Below, piece after piece: positions 23,792 to 30,688 of a stretch of 39,079 nucleotides of DNA; the stretch's first letter is position 1; the number at the start of each line of letters is the position of its first letter. The stretch covers positions 11,062-50,140 of the forward strand of contig DHEG01000010.1 in the NCBI GenBank assembly GCA_002399765.1, written 5' to 3'. The notes beneath the pieces were generated by a model. That model was given only the letters and a program-made list of their open reading frames with translations. It was not told the origin of the DNA and ran no database searches. The position numbers were made by a program, and so were the translations under genes. The DNA is from Caryophanales bacterium UBA4856 (lineage in GTDB: Bacteria > Bacillota_I > Bacilli_A > RFN20 > CAG-288).

Positions 23792-24436
23792 CTATTTCTC
23801 GTCGTAGTTGGATTTGGCAACATGACCGGGGACGTATTTGATTACGATGTGGCGTTTCTTGCCATCGTCCACCGAGGGATCGTCGATGTCCACCATGCCG
23901 GACAAGGCCTCATGGACTATTCTCCGCTCATCCGATGACATCGGGGGGAGGACAGCGGGAATGTGGGACCTTTGGACATCCAGGGCCGTCGACTTCGCCA
24001 AGGCGCTGATCTTTAGGTACTTGGCCGACTTGTAGTTATCGCAGTCCAGAAGGATCCTGTAAGTCCCGCCATAGACGTTGAATACGGCAGACCGGACCAG
24101 GGTGTTCAAGGCCTTTAGGGTCTCCCCGTTCTTTCCGATTATCTTGGAACCATAGTCTGAGATTATCTCGATGGTCAAGACGTTTGTAGGGGCATTGAAC
24201 GATTTCTGGTAGGTGGCTTTGCATCTGAAGATGTCCAACAGCATGCTCAAGTAGCCACAGGCATACTTAAAGACATCATCCACGGTGAAGATACCGATGA
24301 TAACCTTAACCGAGAAAAGGGTCTTGGCTTCCCTTATCACATGGGCCGAAGGTTTTAGTTCGGCCACGCTCTTGCCACTGGCCTTGCTAGCGGCCTGTAG
24401 GGCTTCGTTAAACGTCTTACCTTCGAATGTTTCCAT
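23792..24436 (-). CDS. jag: RNA-binding protein Jag/KhpB
   Basis: 214 residues from the chosen start. Three domains in order: Jag-N (METFEGKTFNEALQAASKASG), a KH domain with GSKIIGKNGETLKALNTLV (the GxxG loop is GKNG), and an R3H domain with MSSDERRIVHEAL. It lacks the long basic linker found in some relatives. KhpB with KhpA binds RNA and influences cell elongation and division in Gram-positives. The start at 24436 fits the domain boundary; an in-frame GTG at 24472 would add a Lys-rich dozen residues, and neither has a clear ribosome-binding site. It is last in the rpmH-rnpA-yidC-jag operon. Confidence 0.92.
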   Translation of the reverse strand: METFEGKTFNEALQAASKASGKSVAELKPSAHVIREAKTLFSVKVIIGIFTVDDVFKYACGYLSMLLDIFRCKATYQKSFNAPTNVLTIEIISDYGSKIIGKNGETLKALNTLVRSAVFNVYGGTYRILLDCDNYKSAKYLKISALAKSTALDVQRSHIPAVLPPMSSDERRIVHEALSGMVDIDDPSVDDGKKRHIVIKYVPGHVAKSNYDEK

Positions 24437-24493
24437 CGCCGTCTTTTGCTCTTTCTTTTTATAGATTAACACACTGAATAAGGATGGGTGAAT

Positions 24494-24507
24494 GTGGCTT
24501 TAGCCAC
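24494..24507 (-). other. Hairpin holding the yidC stop codon
   Basis: GTGGC and GCCAC flank TTTA; on the minus-strand mRNA the UAA of yidC is in the loop. No T run follows, so this is not a normal terminator; it may tune yidC-jag translation or RNA stability. Confidence 0.4.
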
Positions 24508-26215
24508 GTGAACTACGAATGGATTTCAGCGGTTCGCTATGGTGCTTGGAACGACGTAGAGCCGAAAGGGTATCGCCACCCTTCATGTTCTTATGACGCT
24601 TGCGCTTGGCGAAATATTCGGTGACTAGGGTCTGGATGATGGACATTATGGCGCCGAAGAACCAATACATAGACATGGCGGCAGGGAGGGAGATGCCCAT
24701 GATGATCACCACCACGCCCATGCCTAAGGACATGTACTTGGCAAAGTTTTGGGAACTAGGCTGGACCTTGGCGGTCGCATTGACGAACTTCTTGCTCTTC
24801 CAGGATTGGAACGTTTGAGGCAAGAGCATCGAAAGGACCTGGGCCACGGACATTACCACGAACATCGTGATGGCCAAGACCTGGGTGTAGATGGTTGAAT
24901 TCGTGCTGCTTCCCAACATGGCGTTACTCATGGAGGTGGTCAGGTCTATGCCGAAGAAGTTGCCGCTAGACAACTCGGCGGAGCCCTGCAAGGCTGACCA
25001 TACGCAGATGAACAACGGGAGTTGCACGACCAACAGGAGCAAAGGCATCAACGGGTGAATCTTGTGCTTCTTGTAGATGACCATGGTCTCCTTGGACATC
25101 TCGGCCTTCTCTTCCTTGTTGGTCTCCGCATTGGGGTATTTGGCCTTCAAGGCATCGATCTCAGGCTGGATGGCGGTCATCTTGTTCTGGCTGGAGTTGG
25201 TAGCTATGGAGGTCAAGACGATCACGGAGCGGACGATCAAGGTGACTAACAAGATGGCGAAGAACTCGGACCAACCGGTTCCAAGAGAGACAAAGCTGCT
25301 GTCGAAGTAGTTGACCATCCAGCCGATTGGCCAGACGAGCAAGCCTTCGAGGAAGCCATATTGAGTGAATGCCTCACCCCAGGTCTTGTTCTCGATGTAG
25401 ATCTTGCTTCCGGCATGACCGTACATCCCGCCTTCGCCGGAGGTATTCAGACCGGCAAGGTTATTGCTTGCGATGGTATTGGCTTCGCTCTTGAAGTAAG
25501 AGACGAAGGCCGAGGTAGGCATGTTCGCATAGCCGATGTTTGAATCGGTTTGGGCTTCGACGAACCACTCGTCGTAGTTCGCCCACAGGGTTATCTCCTT
25601 TTCGCTGTCCAATCCGCCGAATAGAGCCACGGCCTTGATTGATTGGAAGGAGTCCTGGTAGAGCTGCAAGGCCGTCTCGGATGAAGTGGGGGTGATCTTG
25701 CTACCGACATTGATGGTAGTCATGACGGACTTGCCAAAGATGGTCTCCTTTTCGTCTTCGGTGAGTTCCTCGGTACCTATTACATAGTTCTCGATCCACT
25801 CCTGGGGCTTGGAGAGGACAGCGGTGGTGGAATCACCGTAAGTCACCTCTACCGGAGTGGGGAATGCCTCAACGGTATAGGCACCATCTTCATCGGCGGA
25901 ATCGGAGAGGACGTTGTCGTAGTCAAACTCTACCGATAGATACTTATCGGTATAGGTGGTGCTGGGAACGGGATAGCCAGCGGTGTTTGCTGCCGAGAGG
26001 ATGTCGTCAAGGTAGGCTGTCTTGTCCTCTTCGCTGGCGCTGTCCTGACCATATAGATAGGAATAGATTATGTTGGCCTTGTCGGATGAAGAAGTAAAAG
26101 CCTTGGTGCATGACACCAAGGTTACCAAGCCCAAGAAAAAGGCGAAGAAGAGGAAGAGTTTACCTACCCAACCCTTCTTTTTCTTCAGATCCTCAGTCAT
26201 TTCTTGGTCTTTCAT
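24500..26215 (-). CDS. yidC: Membrane protein insertase YidC, lipoprotein form with a large extracytoplasmic domain
   Basis: 571 residues; typical Gram-positive SpoIIIJ/YidC is ~260-330. A Lys-rich N terminus, a hydrophobic segment (20-35) and a lipobox LVSC (Cys36) mark a lipid-anchored protein, a client for Lgt. Residues ~37-285 are a long polar domain outside the membrane that I do not recognise. The Oxa1/YidC core starts near 290: the groove Arg329 is in LVTLIVRSVIVL, followed by the cytoplasmic NKMTAIQPEIDALKAKYP helix, MPLLLLVVQLPLFICVWSAL, and later membrane segments. The tail is basic (AKRKRHKNMKGG ... RSSRG), as for ribosome binding. The ATG overlaps the rnpA stop by four bases. Confidence 0.93.
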   Translation of the reverse strand: MKDQEMTEDLKKKKGWVGKLFLFFAFFLGLVTLVSCTKAFTSSSDKANIIYSYLYGQDSASEEDKTAYLDDILSAANTAGYPVPSTTYTDKYLSVEFDYDNVLSDSADEDGAYTVEAFPTPVEVTYGDSTTAVLSKPQEWIENYVIGTEELTEDEKETIFGKSVMTTINVGSKITPTSSETALQLYQDSFQSIKAVALFGGLDSEKEITLWANYDEWFVEAQTDSNIGYANMPTSAFVSYFKSEANTIASNNLAGLNTSGEGGMYGHAGSKIYIENKTWGEAFTQYGFLEGLLVWPIGWMVNYFDSSFVSLGTGWSEFFAILLVTLIVRSVIVLTSIATNSSQNKMTAIQPEIDALKAKYPNAETNKEEKAEMSKETMVIYKKHKIHPLMPLLLLVVQLPLFICVWSALQGSAELSSGNFFGIDLTTSMSNAMLGSSTNSTIYTQVLAITMFVVMSVAQVLSMLLPQTFQSWKSKKFVNATAKVQPSSQNFAKYMSLGMGVVVIIMGISLPAAMSMYWFFGAIMSIIQTLVTEYFAKRKRHKNMKGGDTLSALRRSKHHSEPLKSIRSSRG

Positions 26216-26550
26216 TTGCCACTCCTGTCCAAAAGGCTTTTCAAAGCCTTAGTTAACGCCTGTAGGTTTTCCTGAAAGGTCTTGTCTAGGAATTCTCTTC
26301 TGGGGAGAATCACCAAGTCGTCCTTCTGGCTCAGGACATCCAAGAGATTTATCATCGCTCGGACCTGACGCCTGACCCTGACCCTAGTGACGGCTCCACC
26401 CACTTTTTTGGAAACGGAAATGCCGACGCGCAGGTGACCGACATCATTAGGCAGGCAGGCTACCAAGAAGGAAGCGTCTTTGACTTTATGGCCTTTGTTA
26501 AGAACCTTGGTGAAATCATCGTTCCGGAGGAGTCTGTTTATTTTGCGCAT
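26212..26550 (-). CDS. rnpA: Ribonuclease P protein component
   Basis: 112 residues. N terminus KINRLLRNDDFTKVLNKG and central VGISVSKKVGGAVTRVRVRRQVRAM are the family features. The invariant RNR of the family (AVxRNRxKR) reads RVR here, so its central Asn is Val. It assists the RNase P RNA in 5' maturation of tRNA. It sits 28 bases after rpmH in the standard order and overlaps yidC by four bases (ATGA). No Shine-Dalgarno is obvious before its ATG; it may be translated by coupling to rpmH. Confidence 0.93.
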   Translation of the reverse strand: MRKINRLLRNDDFTKVLNKGHKVKDASFLVACLPNDVGHLRVGISVSKKVGGAVTRVRVRRQVRAMINLLDVLSQKDDLVILPRREFLDKTFQENLQALTKALKSLLDRSGK

Positions 26551-26578
26551 ATGGCCAAAACAAAGGCTGTGCGCAGTC

Positions 26579-26719
26579 CTAGGCGGCTAATCTCTTGCGG
26601 CCTTTGGCTCTTCTTCTCTTGATGACGTTCTGGCCATTGTGCGTAGCCATACGGGCCCTGAACCCACAAGTGTGGATCCTCTTTATCTTACTGGGCTGAT
26701 AAGTTCTTTTGGTTGCCAT
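26579..26719 (-). CDS. rpmH: Ribosomal protein bL34
   Basis: 46-residue protein that I translated directly: it starts [20 protein letters not shown] and continues with [10 protein letters not shown] and a basic end ([13 protein letters not shown]), a clear bL34 with one extra residue or two at each end. ATG at 26717-26719 follows AAGGAG. It is the first gene of the rpmH-rnpA-yidC-jag operon. In most Bacillota dnaA lies divergently next to it; here the divergent neighbour is a small TM2-type protein instead. Confidence 0.95.
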   Translation of the reverse strand: MATKRTYQPSKIKRIHTCGFRARMATHNGQNVIKRRRAKGRKRLAA

Positions 26720-26748
26720 ATTAAAGTCTCCTTGATTTAAGCCTAAAC

Positions 26749-26777
26749 ATTATATGTATATATATCCGCCTTTTCAA
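26749..26777 (-). promoter_or_regulatory. rpmH operon promoter
   Basis: On the minus strand: TTGAAA (26772-26777), 17-base spacer, TATAAT (26749-26754). The best consensus promoter in the window, as suits a ribosomal protein operon. Confidence 0.8.
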
Positions 26778-26844
26778 CAAAGGGGATAATGTTGATTATA
26801 AGGCCTAAGACATATAGGCGTACCTTTTTTCCTATATTGTAGGT

Positions 26845-26874
26845 TTGAGTTTTCCTTCCCCTACGCCTTATAAT
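26845..26874 (+). promoter_or_regulatory. Promoter of the TM2-type gene
   Basis: TTGAGT (26845-26850), 18-base spacer, TATAAT (26869-26874), then GGGAAGG before the ATG at 26907. Confidence 0.6.
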
Positions 26875-26906
26875 CTCAAAAGCAAAATAAACGGGAAGGC
26901 ATTCCA

Positions 26907-27140
26907 ATGGAAAAGACTAGTTTGAAGATCGACTGGGGGCTATTTGCGATAGCTCTGTTCTTGGGCTTCTTCGGGTTGGATAAGTTCTACTACGCCAAGA
27001 ACTTCAAGCCGGCCTGGAAATATGCCTTGGTCAAGTTCATGTTCAACCTGATATTCCTGGGGATAATCTGGGACATCTGGGACGATGTGATGATCGTTTT
27101 GAAGCAATATCAATTCGACGCCCGGGAATACTTCGCTTAG
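26907..27140 (+). CDS. Small TM2-domain-like membrane protein
   Basis: 77 residues with two hydrophobic segments. FLGFFGLDKFYYAKNFKPAWKY matches the TM2 pattern (GxxGxDxFYxGK) and is followed by a second segment, FNLIFLGIIWDIWDDVMIV. TM2 proteins are small, widespread and of unknown function in bacteria. It has a good promoter and a terminator of its own, so it is a single-gene unit and probably real. It occupies the place next to rpmH where dnaA is usually found. Confidence 0.75.
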   Translation: MEKTSLKIDWGLFAIALFLGFFGLDKFYYAKNFKPAWKYALVKFMFNLIFLGIIWDIWDDVMIVLKQYQFDAREYFA

Positions 27141-27142
27141 CC

Positions 27143-27170
27143 AAAGCACCTCAGATGGTGCTTTTCTTTT
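27143..27170. terminator. Terminator between the TM2 gene and the helicase-like gene
   Basis: AAAGCACC (27143-27150) and GGTGCTTT (27157-27164) form a perfect 8-bp stem with a TCAGAT loop, then TTCTTTT. The stop codon of the minus-strand helicase-like gene (27151-27153) lies in the loop, so its last codons are part of the hairpin. Confidence 0.75.
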
Positions 27171-30168
27171 GGCTTTTGGCGAAATCCTCGGCCTGCCTGT
27201 CGGCCTTTTCGACCACGCCCTTTGGATCGGTTACCAAAGGCATTGCCTGAATCATGACTACGGGCTGCTTTCCCAGCAGCAGCAAGGCCTTGTTGAGACC
27301 AAAGGCGACGTTTTGCACGAATCTTTCGCCGATGAGGCTTGAGGGAATAACGCCGCGCCTTATTCCGTCTTTGCCTACGTATGAATATGGCATATCGGTG
27401 TTTGATTCCTTCCCCGTCTCTAGTTCAAAGCCGTTCTCCTCAAAGCCAAAGGCCAAGAGGTTGAGGAACTCGGGTGTCATCAAGTCGTATTGCAAAGGCT
27501 CCGTAAACAGGTTCCGCTCCGACAGGACTACCTTTGGATAGGAAGAGAAACGCTCATCCAACTCACCCTTGCCTTCCATGGCCACCGCCTCTTTTCCCTT
27601 TGACAGGAGGATCAAAAGATCGGTGGTCTCGAACTTGCTGGGATCGTCCACTATCACGCAGTCGAATGAGACCCGCAACGTCATAGGCAATTCGTCTGGC
27701 GAGAGAACCTGCAGGGGACAAAAGGCCGAGGCCAAGTTCCAATAATTCCCAAGGTAGTCGGAAGGCAAGGCATACGGCGCATAGAGATAGGAGTTACGGA
27801 CGTTGTCCCCCTCCGGCGAATCCCACCAAAGCTTTCTCAGCTTCTCTTCCTGTTCCTTGCAGATCATCAGCGAGTTGTCCTTTAGGTAATCGGGAAGATA
27901 GTCACAAAGACGAGACAGGACTGGGTAGATGTCGTTTGCGTCGGAGCCAAACCTTTCCTTGGCGAACGATTTGTAAAGAGAGTACCAATAGTCATTGGCA
28001 AAGCCTTCCATCGGCAGACCAGCCTCATCGTAAAGGGCCAAGGCTTCCCTCATGGTCGAAGAAGCATTCGCGATATGGGAAAGTAAATCCTGGTAAAGGA
28101 CGAAATCGGCAAAGGTAGCCCTCTCCCTAAACGAGAGAGCGGAGTCAAGGCTTTGGAAAGTCTCTTCGTATTCCCTGAACGAATCGGCCATCATGTCCTT
28201 CAAGCCATGGAAATCGTCTTTGACATTATCCAGTGATATGTCGATGGACCGTATGGCATCTCTTTCGGCCAAACGGAAATCGTGATTGGAGAGAACCATC
28301 TTCACGAAGGCATTATTGTCCCTATCAAGAAATGGCTTCTCGGATATTATCATTTCGTATTGCTGTATATATTCAAGCGCAGAGGTTATCAGTTTGGGGC
28401 CTTCCTCGGAATAGACCAAAAGACCGAACTTCTTCTCGCCTTGGGATAGATCCTTGTCGTATGAGTCAGTGAGTGAGATGTAGTCTGAGAGCGTGGTCAA
28501 AAAGTCGTCGAAATCGCGCTTGTCGCGAAGCAACTTCCTGATCTTCTTTTTGCCCTGCCATTTTGTGAATATGCTGTGGCTTCGGTATTTTTCCATGTAT
28601 TGTTTCAAGGGTTTGGACAATAGATCGACGTTCTTCACATACTCGGAAAGGTATTCGAACAGCTGATCTATCTTTCCCTTCTCGTCTTCGAGCCTCAAGG
28701 CCAAGGGCATGACGGTCGGATCTTGGGCAAGCGCGAAATAATCCAAGGGGAAACCGTTGTAGGAAAGGAGCGCCAGCACATCCTTCCTCACTTGTTCATA
28801 CTTGCCTATGGAATCTATGGGGCCAAAACCCCATTCGCTTCCCTTGGCGACCCCTATGGCTTTTTGGAGCAAGCCAAGATCCTTCCTGGTCTTGGCCAGG
28901 GCTTTGGTGAAGGCCAGGTATATTTGACGAGCGGGGCCGATGGCTTTCAGGGAATGGAGGGGCTTCTCTTTTAGCGATCCTTTCTTCACATAGTCGTTTT
29001 CATTTAAGTATTTCAAGGTTTCCTTGTCTTTTTCGAAATCGTCGGGATTGTAAGACGATACATTTAGGGGGAAAGAGGTCTTCCTAAGGGAATGGTAATA
29101 GGAGAACTTGTTTATTCCCGTAAGGATGTCCTCTCCGGTCTTTAGGACTCCTAGGCCATTCAATTCCTTGGCGGCTTGAAGATAGGAGACCCGTTGCTTC
29201 AAATAGGACTCTCGCTCTTTTGTGGCTTTATTGTCCCCTCGGTTAAGGGAGCGCGAAATGGACCAATCCGCTGCCGCGGGAATGTTGAAATCCCTTGATC
29301 CAATCGAGGTGGGGCAAAGGAAGATGCCCAAAGGGCTTTGGCTTATTTGCTCCCTTTTTCTCTCGGCATCCTTTCTGTCCTTGGCTGCGATCAAGACCTT
29401 GGAGCCATTCCTCATCAAGCGCATAAGCAGTTGCTGAGAGAAGGCTTTTGACAGAACCGGATCTTCTTTTACCACTGCCACGACGCGTTGGTTGTTTAGG
29501 TAATCGAAAGCTTTGGCAAAAGGATAGATATCCTCATCGGATATGGAGAAGAAAGAAGGAATGGAAGACTTCGCAGAGTCCAGCCTCAACAATGGCTCAC
29601 AGGTCAAGGGGTTGGTTCCACTGCGCTTTATGTATTCATGGACCAGAGGTTTGGATATCATTACCGAATCGATAAATTCAATGTCCTTGCCCTTTATTTG
29701 GCTTAAGGCATCCTCTTTGTAATTGAGGAGATTGAAGAAAGGCTTGCGATTGGCTAAGTCTATCTCGTATCTATCTTTAAAGGCCTTGATCAAGGGGCCG
29801 TTGAAGACGGGATCCCTTTTCCCTTCGGTCAAGGTCCACGTCCCCTCGCCTGATTTGGCGATGCCCATCTCCCATTCGACAAGATAGCCTTTTATGGTTT
29901 TGTCTTTGCTTTCGATGAAAAACAATCCCAGCGATATGGTGTTGTCGTAAATGAAGGAAGCGAGTCTTTGCTCGGAATCGCTGAACATCAGAGTCGGATC
30001 TTCGCCGTGGTCCTTCAAAGCCAGGGTGATGTTCCCGCGGCTCTTCATTGCCACGAAAGCGTCGGTCGCCTTTCCTTCCACGGCCAAAGACTGACTCAGG
30101 AGAACCTTTCCGATGAGTTGATCGACAAGCTCCTTCTTTTCCCTTACCAGTATCTTGGCGAATTCCAT
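27151..30168 (-). CDS. Degenerate SF1 helicase / nuclease-like protein (DUF4011-type relative)
   Basis: 1005 residues, uninterrupted. The layout follows the DUF4011 / AAA_11 / REase-like SF1 proteins, but catalytic motifs are gone. Walker A: RVVAVVKEDPVLSK (228-241), followed by a well-kept NGSKVLIAAKDRKDAERK; GKS is LSK. Motif II: FDCVIVDDPSKFETTD (835-850), where relatives have FDxVIFDEASQ. Motif III: AMEGKGELDERF (863-874) in place of GDPxQLPP. The second RecA domain is essentially absent, and a ~100-residue tail (898-985; LLAFGFEENGFEL ... LGKQPVVMIQAMPLVTDP) resembles the C-terminal restriction-endonuclease-like fold without its D/ExK residues. It is not a pseudogene by frame. Function unknown; ATPase and nuclease activity look unlikely. 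The alignment is mine by eye. Confidence 0.65.
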   Translation of the reverse strand: MEFAKILVREKKELVDQLIGKVLLSQSLAVEGKATDAFVAMKSRGNITLALKDHGEDPTLMFSDSEQRLASFIYDNTISLGLFFIESKDKTIKGYLVEWEMGIAKSGEGTWTLTEGKRDPVFNGPLIKAFKDRYEIDLANRKPFFNLLNYKEDALSQIKGKDIEFIDSVMISKPLVHEYIKRSGTNPLTCEPLLRLDSAKSSIPSFFSISDEDIYPFAKAFDYLNNQRVVAVVKEDPVLSKAFSQQLLMRLMRNGSKVLIAAKDRKDAERKREQISQSPLGIFLCPTSIGSRDFNIPAAADWSISRSLNRGDNKATKERESYLKQRVSYLQAAKELNGLGVLKTGEDILTGINKFSYYHSLRKTSFPLNVSSYNPDDFEKDKETLKYLNENDYVKKGSLKEKPLHSLKAIGPARQIYLAFTKALAKTRKDLGLLQKAIGVAKGSEWGFGPIDSIGKYEQVRKDVLALLSYNGFPLDYFALAQDPTVMPLALRLEDEKGKIDQLFEYLSEYVKNVDLLSKPLKQYMEKYRSHSIFTKWQGKKKIRKLLRDKRDFDDFLTTLSDYISLTDSYDKDLSQGEKKFGLLVYSEEGPKLITSALEYIQQYEMIISEKPFLDRDNNAFVKMVLSNHDFRLAERDAIRSIDISLDNVKDDFHGLKDMMADSFREYEETFQSLDSALSFRERATFADFVLYQDLLSHIANASSTMREALALYDEAGLPMEGFANDYWYSLYKSFAKERFGSDANDIYPVLSRLCDYLPDYLKDNSLMICKEQEEKLRKLWWDSPEGDNVRNSYLYAPYALPSDYLGNYWNLASAFCPLQVLSPDELPMTLRVSFDCVIVDDPSKFETTDLLILLSKGKEAVAMEGKGELDERFSSYPKVVLSERNLFTEPLQYDLMTPEFLNLLAFGFEENGFELETGKESNTDMPYSYVGKDGIRRGVIPSSLIGERFVQNVAFGLNKALLLLGKQPVVMIQAMPLVTDPKGVVEKADRQAEDFAKSQKKSTI

Positions 30169-30204
30169 ACCCTAAATGATACTAGTTTTGGCAAGGCATC
30201 AGTG

Positions 30205-30233
30205 GTGACCGAATGGCGACAAAGGTTTAAAAT
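30205..30233 (+). promoter_or_regulatory. Promoter of the CBS-mnmE operon
   Basis: GTGACC (30205-30210), 17-base spacer, TAAAAT (30228-30233); GAAGGA precedes the ATG at 30257. Confidence 0.5.
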
Positions 30234-30256
30234 CCTACTGAAAAGAAGGATGTGCC

Positions 30257-30688
30257 ATGGCAGAGAAAAGCATACTGTTCCTTTTGACGCCTAAGTCCCA
30301 GGTGGTTTGCGCCCAAGACGATTTCACCTTGAGGCAGGTAGTGGAAAAGATGGACTACCACCATTTCAGCGCCATACCGATTCTCACTTCCAAAGGCACT
30401 TACGCCGGAACGGTCACGGAGGGCGATCTCCTTTGGTACATAAGGGATAGATTCGACTTGAACTTCAAGGAAGCCGAGAAGACCCCCTTGAAAGACGTGC
30501 CCTTGAGAAGGACCTATAAACCGGTCACCGTAAATACCCCGCTAAATGGCTTGATAGAGGTGGCCGCTTCCCAAAACTTTGTGCCCGTAGTCGACGATGA
30601 GGGGATATTCATCGGTATAGTCACCAGGCAGTCGATAATACGCTCGGTCATTGACGGAAAGGGACAGGGCAAGGAAACCAAAGACTGA
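30257..30688 (+). CDS. CBS-domain-pair protein (CbpB/DarB-like)
   Basis: 143 residues made of two CBS domains: HHFSAIPILTSKGTYAGTVTEGDLLWYI in the first and SQNFVPVVDDEGIFIGIVTRQSIIRSVI in the second. Length and pattern resemble stand-alone CBS proteins such as B. subtilis DarB (YkuL), which binds cyclic di-AMP and controls Rel and pyruvate carboxylase; a nucleotide-sensing role is therefore likely, the ligand is inference. Its stop codon overlaps the mnmE start (TGATG), so the two are translated together. A GAAGGA site precedes the start; an out-of-frame ATG eight bases earlier is probably unused. Confidence 0.75.
   Translation: MAEKSILFLLTPKSQVVCAQDDFTLRQVVEKMDYHHFSAIPILTSKGTYAGTVTEGDLLWYIRDRFDLNFKEAEKTPLKDVPLRRTYKPVTVNTPLNGLIEVAASQNFVPVVDDEGIFIGIVTRQSIIRSVIDGKGQGKETKD

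Noticed and set aside
26720..26906. AT-rich rpmH / TM2 intergenic region as the replication origin
   Set aside because: The location beside rpmH is suggestive, but I found no TTATCCACA-type DnaA boxes; the AT-richness is accounted for by two divergent promoters.
27151..30168. Helicase-like gene as an ordinary pseudogene
   Set aside because: The frame is open over 1005 codons without stops or frameshifts and ends at a proper terminator; loss of motifs is by substitution and clean domain loss, so it is listed as a CDS.
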